64,000 bases of DNA, from the NCBI GenBank assembly GCA_946480785.1, contig CAMLLD010000010.1:30535-94534 (forward strand), read 5' to 3'. The DNA is from an uncultured Blastocatellia bacterium. Lineage in GTDB: Bacteria; Acidobacteriota; Blastocatellia; Pyrinomonadales; Pyrinomonadaceae. The notes under the pieces are model-generated. The model was given only the letters and a program-made list of their open reading frames with translations, was not told the DNA's origin and did not search any database. Every line of letters begins with the position of its first letter. Positions within the stretch are counted from its first letter, which is position 1. A program made the position numbers and the translations under genes. This document shows, in pieces, positions 53,186 to 62,048 of the stretch.

Positions 53186-54721
53186 TCAGTGTTTGAAATG
53201 CCTCACACCTGTAAAGACCATCGCCAGGCCGTGCTCGTCCGCGGCGGCGATGACTTCTTCGTCACGCACTGAGCCGCCGGGTTGAATCACGGCGGTGATG
53301 CCGTGGCGCGCGGCCTCATCGAGACCATCGCGAAAGGGGAAGAAAGCGTCGGACGCGAGCACCGAGCCCGCGACCGGAAGTTGTGCGCGCATCGCGCCGA
53401 TCTTTACGGAGTCGACGCGCGACATCTGGCCCGCGCCGACACCGACTGTTTGATCGGCGCGCGCGTAGACGATGGCGTTTGATTTCGTGTGTTTGCAGAC
53501 GGTCCACGCGAAGAGCAGTGCGCGAATTTCCTCGTCGCTGGGCGCGCGCTTAGTGACGACTTTCAGATCTTCCCGGCGCAGCTCGTGAACGTCTTTGGTT
53601 TGGACCAGCATACCGCCTGAGATTTGCCGCAGCTCGAGTTCGTTGGTTTGTTGGGCTTGGGCCATGCGGAGCACGCGCAGGTTCTTTTTGGTTTGCAAAA
53701 GTTCGAGCGCGGTTGCGTCGTAATCAGGAGCGATCACGACTTCGGTAAAGATCTTCGTGACTTCCTGCGCGGCTGCCGCGTCGACGGGGCGATTGAAAGC
53801 GACGATGCCGCCGAAAGCTGAGACGGGATCGGTGGCGAGCGCTTTCGTGTACGCCGCGGCGGTTGTTTCGCCCAAGCCAACGCCAGCGGGATTTGTGTGT
53901 TTGATGATCGCGCAGGCGGTGTCGCGGAAGTCGTTGACGAGTTGCCACGCGGCGTCGGCGTCGACGTAATTGTTGAACGACATCTCTTTGCCGGAAAGAA
54001 CGGTCGCGTTGGCAAGGCCGCCGCCGGAAGATGTTTTGTAGAGTGCGGCGTGTTGATGCGGGTTTTCGCCGTAACGCAGATCGGAGAGTTTCGTGAGCGT
54101 CGAAGTGATCTGCGCAGGAAATTCGTCGCTGGTCTCACCCGCGAGATAAGCGCTGACTGTGGCGTCGTATTGCGCTGTTTTGCGAAAGGCCTCGATCGCT
54201 AGACGTTGGCGGGTGGGGATTGAAATGGAACCCGCGTGTTGGTGGAGTTCTTCGATCAAAGCCGGATACTGGGCGGGATCGACGACCACGGCGACGTCGT
54301 TCGCGTTCTTTGCCGCGGAGCGGATCATTGCCGGTCCGCCGATGTCGATCTGTTCGATCGCTTCTTCGCGCGTGACGCCCGGGCGCGCGATCGTCACGGC
54401 GAACGGGTAGAGATTCACGACGACCATGTCGATCGGTTCGATTTCGTGTTGCTGCATCGCGGCGACGTGCTCGGGATTATCGCGCAGCGCGAGGAGACCA
54501 CCGTGAACGCACGGATGCAGCGTCTTCACGCGGCCGTCCATCATTTCCGGAAAACCCGTGACGTCGGAGATGTCGCGCACTTCGATACCGGCGTCGCGCA
54601 AGGCTTTCGCGGTGCCACCGGTGCTGATGATCTCGACGTTGAAGTTCTTCAGTGCGCGAACAAACTCCACCACACCAGTTTTGTCCGACACACTAACCAG
54701 GGCTCGTTTGATAGGTCTCAT
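53186..54721 (-). CDS. purH: bifunctional AICAR formyltransferase / IMP cyclohydrolase
   Basis: A 511-residue protein of standard length. The N-terminal IMP cyclohydrolase part ([18 protein letters not shown], then [13 protein letters not shown]) is followed by the AICAR transformylase with [12 protein letters not shown] and [12 protein letters not shown]. It catalyses the last two steps of de novo IMP synthesis. Its ATG overlaps the stop of the VWA gene upstream (ATGA). Confidence 0.97.
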   Translation of the reverse strand: MRPIKRALVSVSDKTGVVEFVRALKNFNVEIISTGGTAKALRDAGIEVRDISDVTGFPEMMDGRVKTLHPCVHGGLLALRDNPEHVAAMQQHEIEPIDMVVVNLYPFAVTIARPGVTREEAIEQIDIGGPAMIRSAAKNANDVAVVVDPAQYPALIEELHQHAGSISIPTRQRLAIEAFRKTAQYDATVSAYLAGETSDEFPAQITSTLTKLSDLRYGENPHQHAALYKTSSGGGLANATVLSGKEMSFNNYVDADAAWQLVNDFRDTACAIIKHTNPAGVGLGETTAAAYTKALATDPVSAFGGIVAFNRPVDAAAAQEVTKIFTEVVIAPDYDATALELLQTKKNLRVLRMAQAQQTNELELRQISGGMLVQTKDVHELRREDLKVVTKRAPSDEEIRALLFAWTVCKHTKSNAIVYARADQTVGVGAGQMSRVDSVKIGAMRAQLPVAGSVLASDAFFPFRDGLDEAARHGITAVIQPGGSVRDEEVIAAADEHGLAMVFTGVRHFKH

Positions 54722-55725
54722 CTGTTTGCTGTGGGCGGCAGGTTGATCATGAACTTGTGCGTTCGCGAATATCCCAGCCGCCCGACTGAGTATTCGATCC
54801 CTTCCGGTTTCAAACTCACCAAGAAAACGTGCTGGCGATTGTCGCGCGACGATTCGGCTATATAGAAACCCAGAAGATACTGACTTTTCAAATCGTCTTC
54901 GATGGCCTGAAAAATCGGCGCCAGGTCCGGCGTGCGCGGCTGCAACGCCGACTTCACGTCGCCCACCAGAAAATACTTGCCGCCCGTCTTCTCCACGAGC
55001 TCGCGAAAGCCTTTGCTCGGCGGCCGCACTGCGAGACGCCCGTCACGCGGCGCGAACAGCGGCAGGTGAATCACGTAGAACGACACGCGCCGTTCGAGCG
55101 CGGCATCGATGACGCTGTCCGCGCGTGTCGAGCTGTTGTTATCGAGACCGTCGCTGATAAGCACGATGATGCGTCGCTCGGTGCGAACTGGCGGGAGCTT
55201 GTCGAAAGCGCGCACCGCTTCCGCGGCCGCGTCGAAGATCGCCGTGCGCCGGTCGCGTTCCACCGCGAACCTGAATGCGTCGCGCGCGGCGTCGACGTCT
55301 TTCGTAAACGGCGTCGCGAGCGAAGGCTTATCCGAGAAACGCAGCACGGCGATACTCGAACGGTCGCTGAAACGCGAAAACAACGAAAGCGCCGCGTCCT
55401 GCTGTTGCGAAATCACATCGCGCAAACTCCCCGACTGATCGAGCGCGAAAAGCATCGCGACACGGTCCGCGCCCGGTGAAAAGTAGACGCCGGTCGTGAC
55501 CTTGTCCTGATCTTTGAGCGTGACGTCCTGATCGGTGAGACCGGCGACTGCCTGGCCTTTCTTGTCGCGGATGCGGATCGGAAACAGCAGCAGATCGGTG
55601 TTGACGCGAACGACTTCGTCGTCGTCATTCGATTGTTGTGCAAGAGTTCGGGTCGGAAACGCGAAAAGGAGGCAGGCGCTGAGACACAGTGGCAGCAAGG
55701 CGAAGCCACTGCGAGACAGCATCAT
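54718..55725 (-). CDS. secreted VWFA-domain protein
   Basis: A 335-residue protein; the ATG at 55725 or 55722 starts a signal peptide (SRSGFALLPLCLSACLLFAFPTRTLAQ, seen in two adjacent segments). The VWA-type core includes DQSGSLRD (MIDAS DxSxS), TAIFDAAAEAVRAF and IVLISDGLDNNSS. This matches the VWFA-related protein group frequent in Acidobacteria. The open frame from 55863 is upstream sequence without SD. It is likely periplasmic or cell-surface. Function unknown. Confidence 0.82.
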   Translation of the reverse strand: MMLSRSGFALLPLCLSACLLFAFPTRTLAQQSNDDDEVVRVNTDLLLFPIRIRDKKGQAVAGLTDQDVTLKDQDKVTTGVYFSPGADRVAMLFALDQSGSLRDVISQQQDAALSLFSRFSDRSSIAVLRFSDKPSLATPFTKDVDAARDAFRFAVERDRRTAIFDAAAEAVRAFDKLPPVRTERRIIVLISDGLDNNSSTRADSVIDAALERRVSFYVIHLPLFAPRDGRLAVRPPSKGFRELVEKTGGKYFLVGDVKSALQPRTPDLAPIFQAIEDDLKSQYLLGFYIAESSRDNRQHVFLVSLKPEGIEYSVGRLGYSRTHKFMINLPPTANR

Positions 55726-55733
55726 CCTTTCGG

Positions 55734-55811
55734 CTACGCGAAAAAACGACCGAAGAAGAGGATGCTGAGCAGAACGATGATCGTGATGACGATGATCTTG
55801 ACCAGACTCAT
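55734..55811 (-). CDS. 25-residue single-helix membrane peptide
   Basis: The ATG at 55811 is preceded by CGAGGAG at 7-bp spacing and opens a frame of 25 codons: MSLVKII, then a continuous hydrophobic run of Ile/Val/Leu/Phe, ending FFGRFFA and TAG. It ends 8 bp before the VWA gene start, so the two would share a transcript. Short single-helix peptides of this kind occur as regulators of membrane complexes. It could be chance, but spacing, SD and hydrophobicity all agree. Confidence 0.55.
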   Translation of the reverse strand: MSLVKIIVITIIVLLSILFFGRFFA

Positions 55812-55906
55812 GGCTAACTCCTCGGGATACAGGGCCAAGAGCGGGATTAACTGGGCAAAGCAAGCCGTATTCTAAAAACCGTGGCTGGGACTGTCAAACA
55901 AATGGA

Positions 55907-55959
55907 AGCGCAGGCGACTCGCCTTGAGAAGCGCACCGTCCGAGCGAGCCGCCTGCGCT
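55907..55959. repeat. palindromic REP-like element
   Basis: AGCGCAGGCG (55907-55916) and CGCCTGCGCT (55950-55959) form a perfect 10-bp inverted repeat, with a second, inner GGCGACTCGCC palindrome. It lies in the 219-bp gap between the TonB gene stop and the VWA operon start. It could act as a terminator-like or transposed repeat. Confidence 0.6.
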
Positions 55960-56030
55960 ACCGACCCAGTTACCTTACGGGTTGGGATACGTCTGGTTTT
56001 TGCAACTGGTTCCGCATTATTTGCCGCCTC

Positions 56031-58448
56031 CTACTTAAATCGCAGACTCAGCCGGCCGCTGAACAGACGTGGATAACCGACGTGCGTGCCGCTGAAAACC
56101 GACTCGAAGTTGTAAAGAAACAGCTCGTTCGTCAGGTTCTGCACGTCGAACTGGAGATTCAGCGCCACGCGCTCTTTCTGCATCAGGTCCGCGCCGACCG
56201 AGAAGTCGAGAATCGTGCGCGGGCGAATGCGGCCGCGTTGGAAATCGATCTTGTCGAACAGCCGTGGATCGAATCCTTCAGCGACAAACTGCGGGAGAGT
56301 CGTTCCCGGTTCGACGTCGACCGGCACACCCGAATCGTAACGGGCGTTGAAGATCGCGTAGATGCCCGACGGCCGGTGGTTGTAACTAACCTGAAGCTGT
56401 CCCTCGTTTCGTTGATCGTGGTCGTTGGCGAACTTGAGCCCCGGCACGAAGAGATCCTGCGGGTCCTCGCCGAGGAAGAGACCTCCGTGAATCGGCGTTA
56501 CGCCAAAAGCACGCGCGTTCGCCCAGGAAAGAAAACCGTGAAAGCCGTGGATGTCGGTCGACTCGAGCCGCAGCTCCTCGCCCGTCACACGTCCCGATGA
56601 GATCGCGATCGGAAAGATGATTCCGGTTTCGAAGAACTGGTCTTTGTCGGAGAAGTTCTCGATTCGTTTCTGATAGACCGTCAGGTTGAGACGAAACTTC
56701 TGCGTCAATAATTGCTGCGCACCCGCTTCAAACGAGTTCTCCTTGTCAGGCTCGATCGGTTGCACCGTCGTGACGCCCTGCAGCACCGCGATTGGCGACA
56801 ACGCCGCTGCTTGTACCGAGCTCGCCAGCAACAGGTTCTCGGCTGGCGGCGGTTGGAACAGGCGATTGTAGGAAGCGCGCAGCGTCGTTTGCGTTTTCGG
56901 GATGAAGTACGCGACGGCAAGGCGCGGGCTCAGCTCCTGATCGTGGATCAGCAGCTTGTAGTTGTCGTAACGGACGCCGAGATCGAGCGTCAGGTTTTTG
57001 GCAAGCGTAAATCGATCCTGAACGTAAGCACTCAACGTGCGTCCGGTTTTTGATTGATCGAAGACGAACGGATGCGCGGCGTTGAAGTTGTTCACCGGGT
57101 TGGGCAATGCGTTTCCGTTTTCATCGACGAGATCGGGAAAAGGCGACGTCGGATAGAAATTGAAGTGTTCTTCGAGCGGCGTGATCGTCACCTGTCCACC
57201 GAGCTTGATGTTGTGACTGCCGCGCGTCAGCGCGAGGGAACCGATCACGCCGTAGTTTTGCAGCGTCCGATCCTGGTTTGCGACGACGGGCGTCGAGAGC
57301 GGATTGCTGAACAACTTCGCGTTGCTCTCGCGGTGAAAGAAAGAGAACTGTGCGACGGAGTTGGGCGAGAAGATGTGTTGGAAGCTGATGTTCTGCGAGT
57401 TGTCGCGCAGACGTTGTTTCTGATCCTGTCCCGCGACTTCCTGCTCGAATCTGTTCGGCACCTGAAAATTCGAGCCGCCGAAATTGAAAACGCCGCGCAG
57501 CGAGTTATTAGCGTCGAACTGGTAATCGAGACGGAAAAAACCTTTGCCCGTGCGGCCGAAGTTGTGAAAGTTATCGATGGTTGGAGGATCAAGATAACGT
57601 TGCGACGTGCTGGCGGAAAGATTGGCAAGAAAGCCGAGCTTCTTCGTGTGTGTGGAGAAATCGGCTGCTGCTTCGCCGGTTGAGAAACTACCGCCCGAAA
57701 ACGAAATTCCGCCCTGCGTTGGTCCTTCGAGTCCCGAACGAGTATTTACGTTGATCACGCCCGCGAGTTTGTCGCCGAACTCCGCCGGAATACCGCCCGT
57801 CAGCACTTCGACTGTGCGCAGCGTGCGCGCGTCGAGACTGGTCGAGAAGATTGCGGACATGTTGTCGGTAACGGGCACGCCGTCGACGACGTATTGCACC
57901 TGCGACTCGGAGCCGCGCGGATGCATGCGCCCGTTGTCGTCGGTCACGAAGCCCGGCGTTGAGGCGACGATCGACTCGATCGCGCGCGAAGGAGCGGCGC
58001 CGACTGGTCGTTCGAGCGCCGTTTGATTGATGTCAGTGTCGGAGGAGGTGCGATCGGTTTCCAGCATCGCGCCGCCGCCTTCGGTGATCGTGACGGTCGC
58101 CGTGGTCTGTTCGAGTGCGAGCGATAATTCGACGTTGAGGAGAACCGTGCTCTCGAGATCGATCGACTGCTCGGCGGGCAGAAAACCCTGCGCCTCCGCC
58201 AGTACCTTGTAAGTATTGAACGGTATGTTGACGAGCTTGAACGCGCCTTGCGCGTCGGTGGTCGCCGATTGCTTGTAACCCGTGACGGGTTGAACGATGG
58301 TGACCTTTGCGTTCGGCACGAGCGCGCCGGTGGGATCTTTGACGATGCCTTGCACGCTGCCGATGCGCGCCTGCGCGAAAACAGTTGGACCAAGCGGCAG
58401 CAGCAGGCCGCATATAATTGCGCTTTTAATTAGACTACGAAATATCAT
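56031..58448 (-). CDS. TonB-dependent receptor with carboxypeptidase-like N-terminal domain
   Basis: An 805-residue outer-membrane receptor. The ATG at 58448 has GGAGG eight bases upstream; the longer frame to 58757 overlaps the next gene. A signal peptide precedes a CarboxypepD-reg-like beta-sandwich (GSVQGIVKDPTGALVPNAKVTI). The plug domain includes IVASTPGFVTDDNGRMHPRG and DGVPVTD, and the rest is a beta-barrel ending in the aromatic motif RLSLRFK. It probably imports a large or metal-bound solute with TonB energy; the substrate is unknown. Confidence 0.85.
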   Translation of the reverse strand: MIFRSLIKSAIICGLLLPLGPTVFAQARIGSVQGIVKDPTGALVPNAKVTIVQPVTGYKQSATTDAQGAFKLVNIPFNTYKVLAEAQGFLPAEQSIDLESTVLLNVELSLALEQTTATVTITEGGGAMLETDRTSSDTDINQTALERPVGAAPSRAIESIVASTPGFVTDDNGRMHPRGSESQVQYVVDGVPVTDNMSAIFSTSLDARTLRTVEVLTGGIPAEFGDKLAGVINVNTRSGLEGPTQGGISFSGGSFSTGEAAADFSTHTKKLGFLANLSASTSQRYLDPPTIDNFHNFGRTGKGFFRLDYQFDANNSLRGVFNFGGSNFQVPNRFEQEVAGQDQKQRLRDNSQNISFQHIFSPNSVAQFSFFHRESNAKLFSNPLSTPVVANQDRTLQNYGVIGSLALTRGSHNIKLGGQVTITPLEEHFNFYPTSPFPDLVDENGNALPNPVNNFNAAHPFVFDQSKTGRTLSAYVQDRFTLAKNLTLDLGVRYDNYKLLIHDQELSPRLAVAYFIPKTQTTLRASYNRLFQPPPAENLLLASSVQAAALSPIAVLQGVTTVQPIEPDKENSFEAGAQQLLTQKFRLNLTVYQKRIENFSDKDQFFETGIIFPIAISSGRVTGEELRLESTDIHGFHGFLSWANARAFGVTPIHGGLFLGEDPQDLFVPGLKFANDHDQRNEGQLQVSYNHRPSGIYAIFNARYDSGVPVDVEPGTTLPQFVAEGFDPRLFDKIDFQRGRIRPRTILDFSVGADLMQKERVALNLQFDVQNLTNELFLYNFESVFSGTHVGYPRLFSGRLSLRFK

Positions 58449-58496
58449 TGCCAAGCCTCCGAAATGCCAGGAACCAATGCGACGGCCGCAACACAC

Positions 58497-58511
58497 CTCT
58501 CCGTTGGAGAG
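58497..58511 (-). promoter_or_regulatory. short hairpin in the TonB receptor leader
   Basis: CTCTCC (58497-58502) pairs with GGAGAG (58506-58511) around GTT, 50 bp upstream of the receptor start. Its GGAGAG resembles a Shine-Dalgarno site, so it could be a decoy or regulatory stem. Confidence 0.35.
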
Positions 58512-58576
58512 TTGAGCTGCGTCCGCGTGAATTCTTCGCGTGAATAAAGACCACCACACGAAGTTTGTGGGCGGTT

Positions 58577-58948
58577 CTAGTTGGCTTGGGGTGGCGCGCG
58601 GCCGGATTGCGGGCTGATGATCTGCGAGCGCAGATCTTCGGGAGCTACGGGCGTGACTTGCTGCGGTGCTTGTGCCGGCGGATCGTGTTTGAGCCGCAGC
58701 GCGATTACAGTCGTGCTGAAGTTTTGGTGCAGTTGACAGATGAGGCAGTCGTTGCAACCGGTCTTGTTGGTCGAGAGGTTTTGTGTTTGTTCGTTAGCGA
58801 CCTGCGCAGTGGCGCTCGGCTTTTGCGGCAAGGTGCGGCCGTGACGGTGCGCAGCCTCGACGGTGGTGCCGTAAAGAATAAAGACGACCAGCAACAGACT
58901 GAGCCAGCGCGTGAAGGCGGCGCTGCGATGTTGAAGTAAAGCAAACAT
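58577..58948 (-). CDS. DUF2946-like membrane-associated protein
   Basis: A 123-residue protein with an N-terminal hydrophobic signal anchor (WLSLLLVVFILYGTTVEA) and a CNDCLICQLHQNF motif (CxxCxxC then His), the metal-binding-like signature of DUF2946 proteins. A His pair (HRHGR) follows the signal. It is encoded just ahead of a TonB receptor on the same strand, as is common for such proteins in metal-related loci. It has no clear Shine-Dalgarno site. Confidence 0.65.
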   Translation of the reverse strand: MFALLQHRSAAFTRWLSLLLVVFILYGTTVEAAHRHGRTLPQKPSATAQVANEQTQNLSTNKTGCNDCLICQLHQNFSTTVIALRLKHDPPAQAPQQVTPVAPEDLRSQIISPQSGRAPPQAN

Positions 58949-58995
58949 GCTGGTCCAGTAAACGTTGTGTTAGATTCGACGCGGAGGCGATTGTA

Positions 58996-60345
58996 CTGAG
59001 ACACCGCGTTCAAAGGCAATTTGGAATTGCATTAGTGGTCCTTTGCGTGGGCTTGTTTTGTGTTACGACGAGTGTGACCGCACAAGAGGTGAAGTTATCT
59101 GTTGTTTCGCCGGTTGAGGTGAGGATTCGCATCGACTCGATCGGCCCGGCTAGCGAATGGTCGTTTCGGAATGTTTATGCCGGTGTGCTGGGTATTGCCG
59201 AGCGCGTGGATGAGTTTCACGCCTTTGGTGTTAACGGCGAAGATGTGGGCGCGAGGAAGATCGCGACCGGTGAGTTTCGGTCCACGAGTGTCGCAAAGGG
59301 GATCGAGTATGTCGTAAAACTCCCGCCTCCTGATCCTGCGAACGTTGCTCATGTTAGTTGGATCAGTGGTGAGTCCGGGCTACTCATGCTGGCTGACTTA
59401 CTGCCCGAGTCGCTGCCCGGGGTTCAGCTTGAGATCTCGCTGCCTGCGGGTTGGACGTGCGAATCGGAGTACACGCCGGAGAAGAACGGTAAGTACCAGG
59501 TGCGGCAACCGGAAAAGACGGTGTTGCTTATCGGGCGTGGTTTGCGCAGAGAAGCGCACCGCGTGGGCGGGCTGCCTTTCGATGTGGCGTTAGGTGGGGA
59601 GTGGCCGTTTAAGTCTGAGGTTTCGAAGGCTGCGGCGAAAGTTCTCGAGAAATACCTTGCGCTGACTGGCGCCGCGCCGGCAGCCAAACCCGTTTTGCTA
59701 ATCGCGCCGCTGCCGGTTGCTACCGGAAGTGTGAAGTGGCGGGCGGAAACGAGAGGCCGCACGGTTGTGCTGCTGCTGGATCCGGCCGCAAAGATTAAAA
59801 ATTGGACCGCCCAACTCGGCATCATCTTCACACACGAGCTGCTGCATCTTTGGGTGCCGAACTCGCTCCTGCTCGAAGGCGACTACGATTGGTTTTTCGA
59901 AGGTTTCACGTTGTACACCGCGCTCGTGACGGCGCTCGATTTGAAATTCATTGACTCCGGCGAGTACGTCGCAACGCTCGGGCGCGTTTACGATTCATAT
60001 CTCTCGCGGCCGGACGATCTCTCGTTGATCGACGCTTCAGAGCGGCGTTGGACCAGCGGAAATTCGACGGTTTATGACAAAGGAATGCTCGTCGCGTTTC
60101 TTTACGACCTCGCGATCCGAAAAAACTCGGCCGGCAGGATGTGGCTGGGGAATACCTACAAAGAGCTGTTTACGCGGTGGGCGGCTCAGCCCGCGAATGG
60201 AAATGAAGTTATAATCCGGTTGCTGAGCTCGATCCCGGCCGGCGCGGATCTCGCGAAGAGTTATATTGAAGGGCAACGCGAGCTTGATCTCAAGCCGCTG
60301 CTTGCCGACCAAAAGCAGCTATTGAAGTCACTTTATTACCGTTAG
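58996..60345 (+). CDS. secreted M61-like metallopeptidase
   Basis: A protein of 449 residues if started at the CTG at 58996, or 436 from the GTG at 59035. The zinc motif THELLHLW (HExxH) and the downstream WFFEGFTLY, with its Glu, mark M61 glycyl-aminopeptidase-like gluzincins. GTG has no SD and would give a signal peptide with no basic region. CTG has GGAGG at 8-bp spacing and adds RHRVQRQ ahead of the hydrophobic core. The start is inferred; the identity is firm at superfamily level. First gene of a four-gene unit. Confidence 0.75.
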   Translation: MRHRVQRQFGIALVVLCVGLFCVTTSVTAQEVKLSVVSPVEVRIRIDSIGPASEWSFRNVYAGVLGIAERVDEFHAFGVNGEDVGARKIATGEFRSTSVAKGIEYVVKLPPPDPANVAHVSWISGESGLLMLADLLPESLPGVQLEISLPAGWTCESEYTPEKNGKYQVRQPEKTVLLIGRGLRREAHRVGGLPFDVALGGEWPFKSEVSKAAAKVLEKYLALTGAAPAAKPVLLIAPLPVATGSVKWRAETRGRTVVLLLDPAAKIKNWTAQLGIIFTHELLHLWVPNSLLLEGDYDWFFEGFTLYTALVTALDLKFIDSGEYVATLGRVYDSYLSRPDDLSLIDASERRWTSGNSTVYDKGMLVAFLYDLAIRKNSAGRMWLGNTYKELFTRWAAQPANGNEVIIRLLSSIPAGADLAKSYIEGQRELDLKPLLADQKQLLKSLYYR

Positions 60346-60347
60346 AG

Positions 60348-61484
60348 ATGAACATAAAACTTATCAAGACCTGCCTTGTTTTTGCGCTTCCCCTGGTGCT
60401 GCTTGGCTGCAACACGCTCGCTTCAAAGAACACCACGGGCGTAGTGGTGGCGCGGCGCGCACAGATTCGCAGTTCGACAGCGGTCGTGGCCGCGGATCTG
60501 TTGCAGGTCAACCGCGGCGATCAAGTCGACATACTCGAGTCTACGGACGTCACCGATCCGAGTGACAACTCCAAAAAAGAACGCTGGCTGCGCGTGAAGG
60601 CGCACGACGACGATGCGACCGAAGGTTGGATTGAAGCGCGCAACATAATGCCGGAAGACGTCCTCGCGGATTCAACAAAACTCGCTGATGAGGACAAAGA
60701 CATTCCCGCGCAGGCGAGCGGACAACTGCGCGCCAGCTCCAACCTGCGGCTCACGCCTGATCGCAGCGGTAACGAAAACATCATGATGCGGCTCGACAGC
60801 GGTTCGAGTTTCGAGATCGTTGGCTGGAAGCGTGTGCCGAAACCGAAAGCGTCCGAATCGATCGAGACTGACGTTGCACCGAAAGCGGGCAGCGCGCAGC
60901 AGGGCTCGGGACGATCAAAAACGCAGGCGCAGGATCAGGAGCCGAACGATGAGGATGAGACAAACGAGCTTTGGTACAAGGTGAGACTTTCACCGACCGC
61001 TTCGCCCGCGCCCGCAGGTTGGATTTACGGCAAGCAGGTCGAACTCTCGGTGCCGAGCGACATCATCTTCTATCGCAGCGGCCGCGAGTTTGTAGGCTGG
61101 CAACGACTCGACGGCGACCCAAAAGACAACAACTCCTCAGACCGTGACGCTGGTCGCGAGGCGAAACCGGGAAGTTGGTTGATTTTGGAAAAGAGTAGCG
61201 GAAATGGGCCACACAGCGTTGACGAGCCGGATTTCGATCGCATTTACGTGCTCGGTTACGACAAACGAAATCAGGAGCATTACACCGCGTATCGCAGTCC
61301 TGATTTGCGCGGCTATCTGCCGGCGAAGATTGAAGGCCGCGGCGATGACAAGTCGTTCACCATCAGGTTGCAGGAGGAAGAAGGCGGGCCTGTCAAAGAA
61401 GTGCGCTACACGCTCTCGAAGGATGCGCGCGGAGTTTTGAAAGTGACAGCGCCCAACACGGGTGGCGGCAGGCGACGCAGGTAA
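60348..61484 (+). CDS. lipoprotein with SH3-like domains
   Basis: A 378-residue protein with a signal peptide and lipobox (LVLLGCN, Cys at residue 21). Two SH3b-like modules occur, at about 30-105 (VARRAQIRSSTA, then RWLRVKA and GWIEARNI) and 120-230 (LRASSNLRLTPDRSG, then WYKVRL and GWIYGKQV), separated by a Ser/Gln/Glu-rich linker. The C-terminus ends GGGRRRR. Bacterial SH3b domains bind peptidoglycan or peptides. It starts 2 bp after the M61-like stop. Confidence 0.8.
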   Translation: MNIKLIKTCLVFALPLVLLGCNTLASKNTTGVVVARRAQIRSSTAVVAADLLQVNRGDQVDILESTDVTDPSDNSKKERWLRVKAHDDDATEGWIEARNIMPEDVLADSTKLADEDKDIPAQASGQLRASSNLRLTPDRSGNENIMMRLDSGSSFEIVGWKRVPKPKASESIETDVAPKAGSAQQGSGRSKTQAQDQEPNDEDETNELWYKVRLSPTASPAPAGWIYGKQVELSVPSDIIFYRSGREFVGWQRLDGDPKDNNSSDRDAGREAKPGSWLILEKSSGNGPHSVDEPDFDRIYVLGYDKRNQEHYTAYRSPDLRGYLPAKIEGRGDDKSFTIRLQEEEGGPVKEVRYTLSKDARGVLKVTAPNTGGGRRRR

Positions 61485-61487
61485 GAA

Positions 61488-62048
61488 ATGGAACGCCCGA
61501 TTGTAATCGGTATTGGCGGCTACACTTCGAACGTCGGAAAGACGACGTTGTTGTGCGAGTTGCTCCGCGCGTTTCCCGGTTGGGAAGCGATCAAGACGAC
61601 GCGCGGGCACTATCGATCGTGCGGCAAGGACCCACACGCGTGTTGTGTTAGCCACTTGCTCGCGGCGGAACCGGTGGTGCGTTCGGGACGTGAGGCGACT
61701 TACGCATTCGGCAAGGACACGGGACGTTATTGGGATTCGGGTGCTGCAAACGTCCACTGGCTGATTGCGACCGACGATCAGATCAAGCCGGGCATTCGTG
61801 AAGCGTTGTCGCGCGTGAAGGCGGAAGGAGTGCTGGTCGAGGGCAACAGCTTTGCGGAGTTTGTCGACGTCGATCTCTTTGTGATGGTGCGACGCGCGGA
61901 CGACGCGAAGATCAAGAAGAGTGCGAAGCAGGTGCTGAAACGCGCGGACGTGGTCTACGTGTCGGGTGTGGACGAGCAGAATCCGGTGAAACTGATCGAG
62001 CAGATTCGGTGTCTTACTGAGGGCAAGGGCAGTGCAGTCGCTGGATGA
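61488..62048 (+). CDS. MobB-like P-loop NTPase with Cys cluster
   Basis: A 186-residue protein. Walker A is GGYTSNVGKTTLL (about 10-22). A region SCGKDPHACCVSHLL holds three cysteines and two histidines that could bind a metal or iron-sulfur centre. Later segments (GVLVEGNSFAEFVDVDLFVMV) match the molybdopterin-guanine dinucleotide B/CobQ-like P-loop fold. MobB itself helps load molybdenum cofactor; here the role is unproven. It overlaps the FmdE-like gene by 17 bp. Confidence 0.72.
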   Translation: MERPIVIGIGGYTSNVGKTTLLCELLRAFPGWEAIKTTRGHYRSCGKDPHACCVSHLLAAEPVVRSGREATYAFGKDTGRYWDSGAANVHWLIATDDQIKPGIREALSRVKAEGVLVEGNSFAEFVDVDLFVMVRRADDAKIKKSAKQVLKRADVVYVSGVDEQNPVKLIEQIRCLTEGKGSAVAG

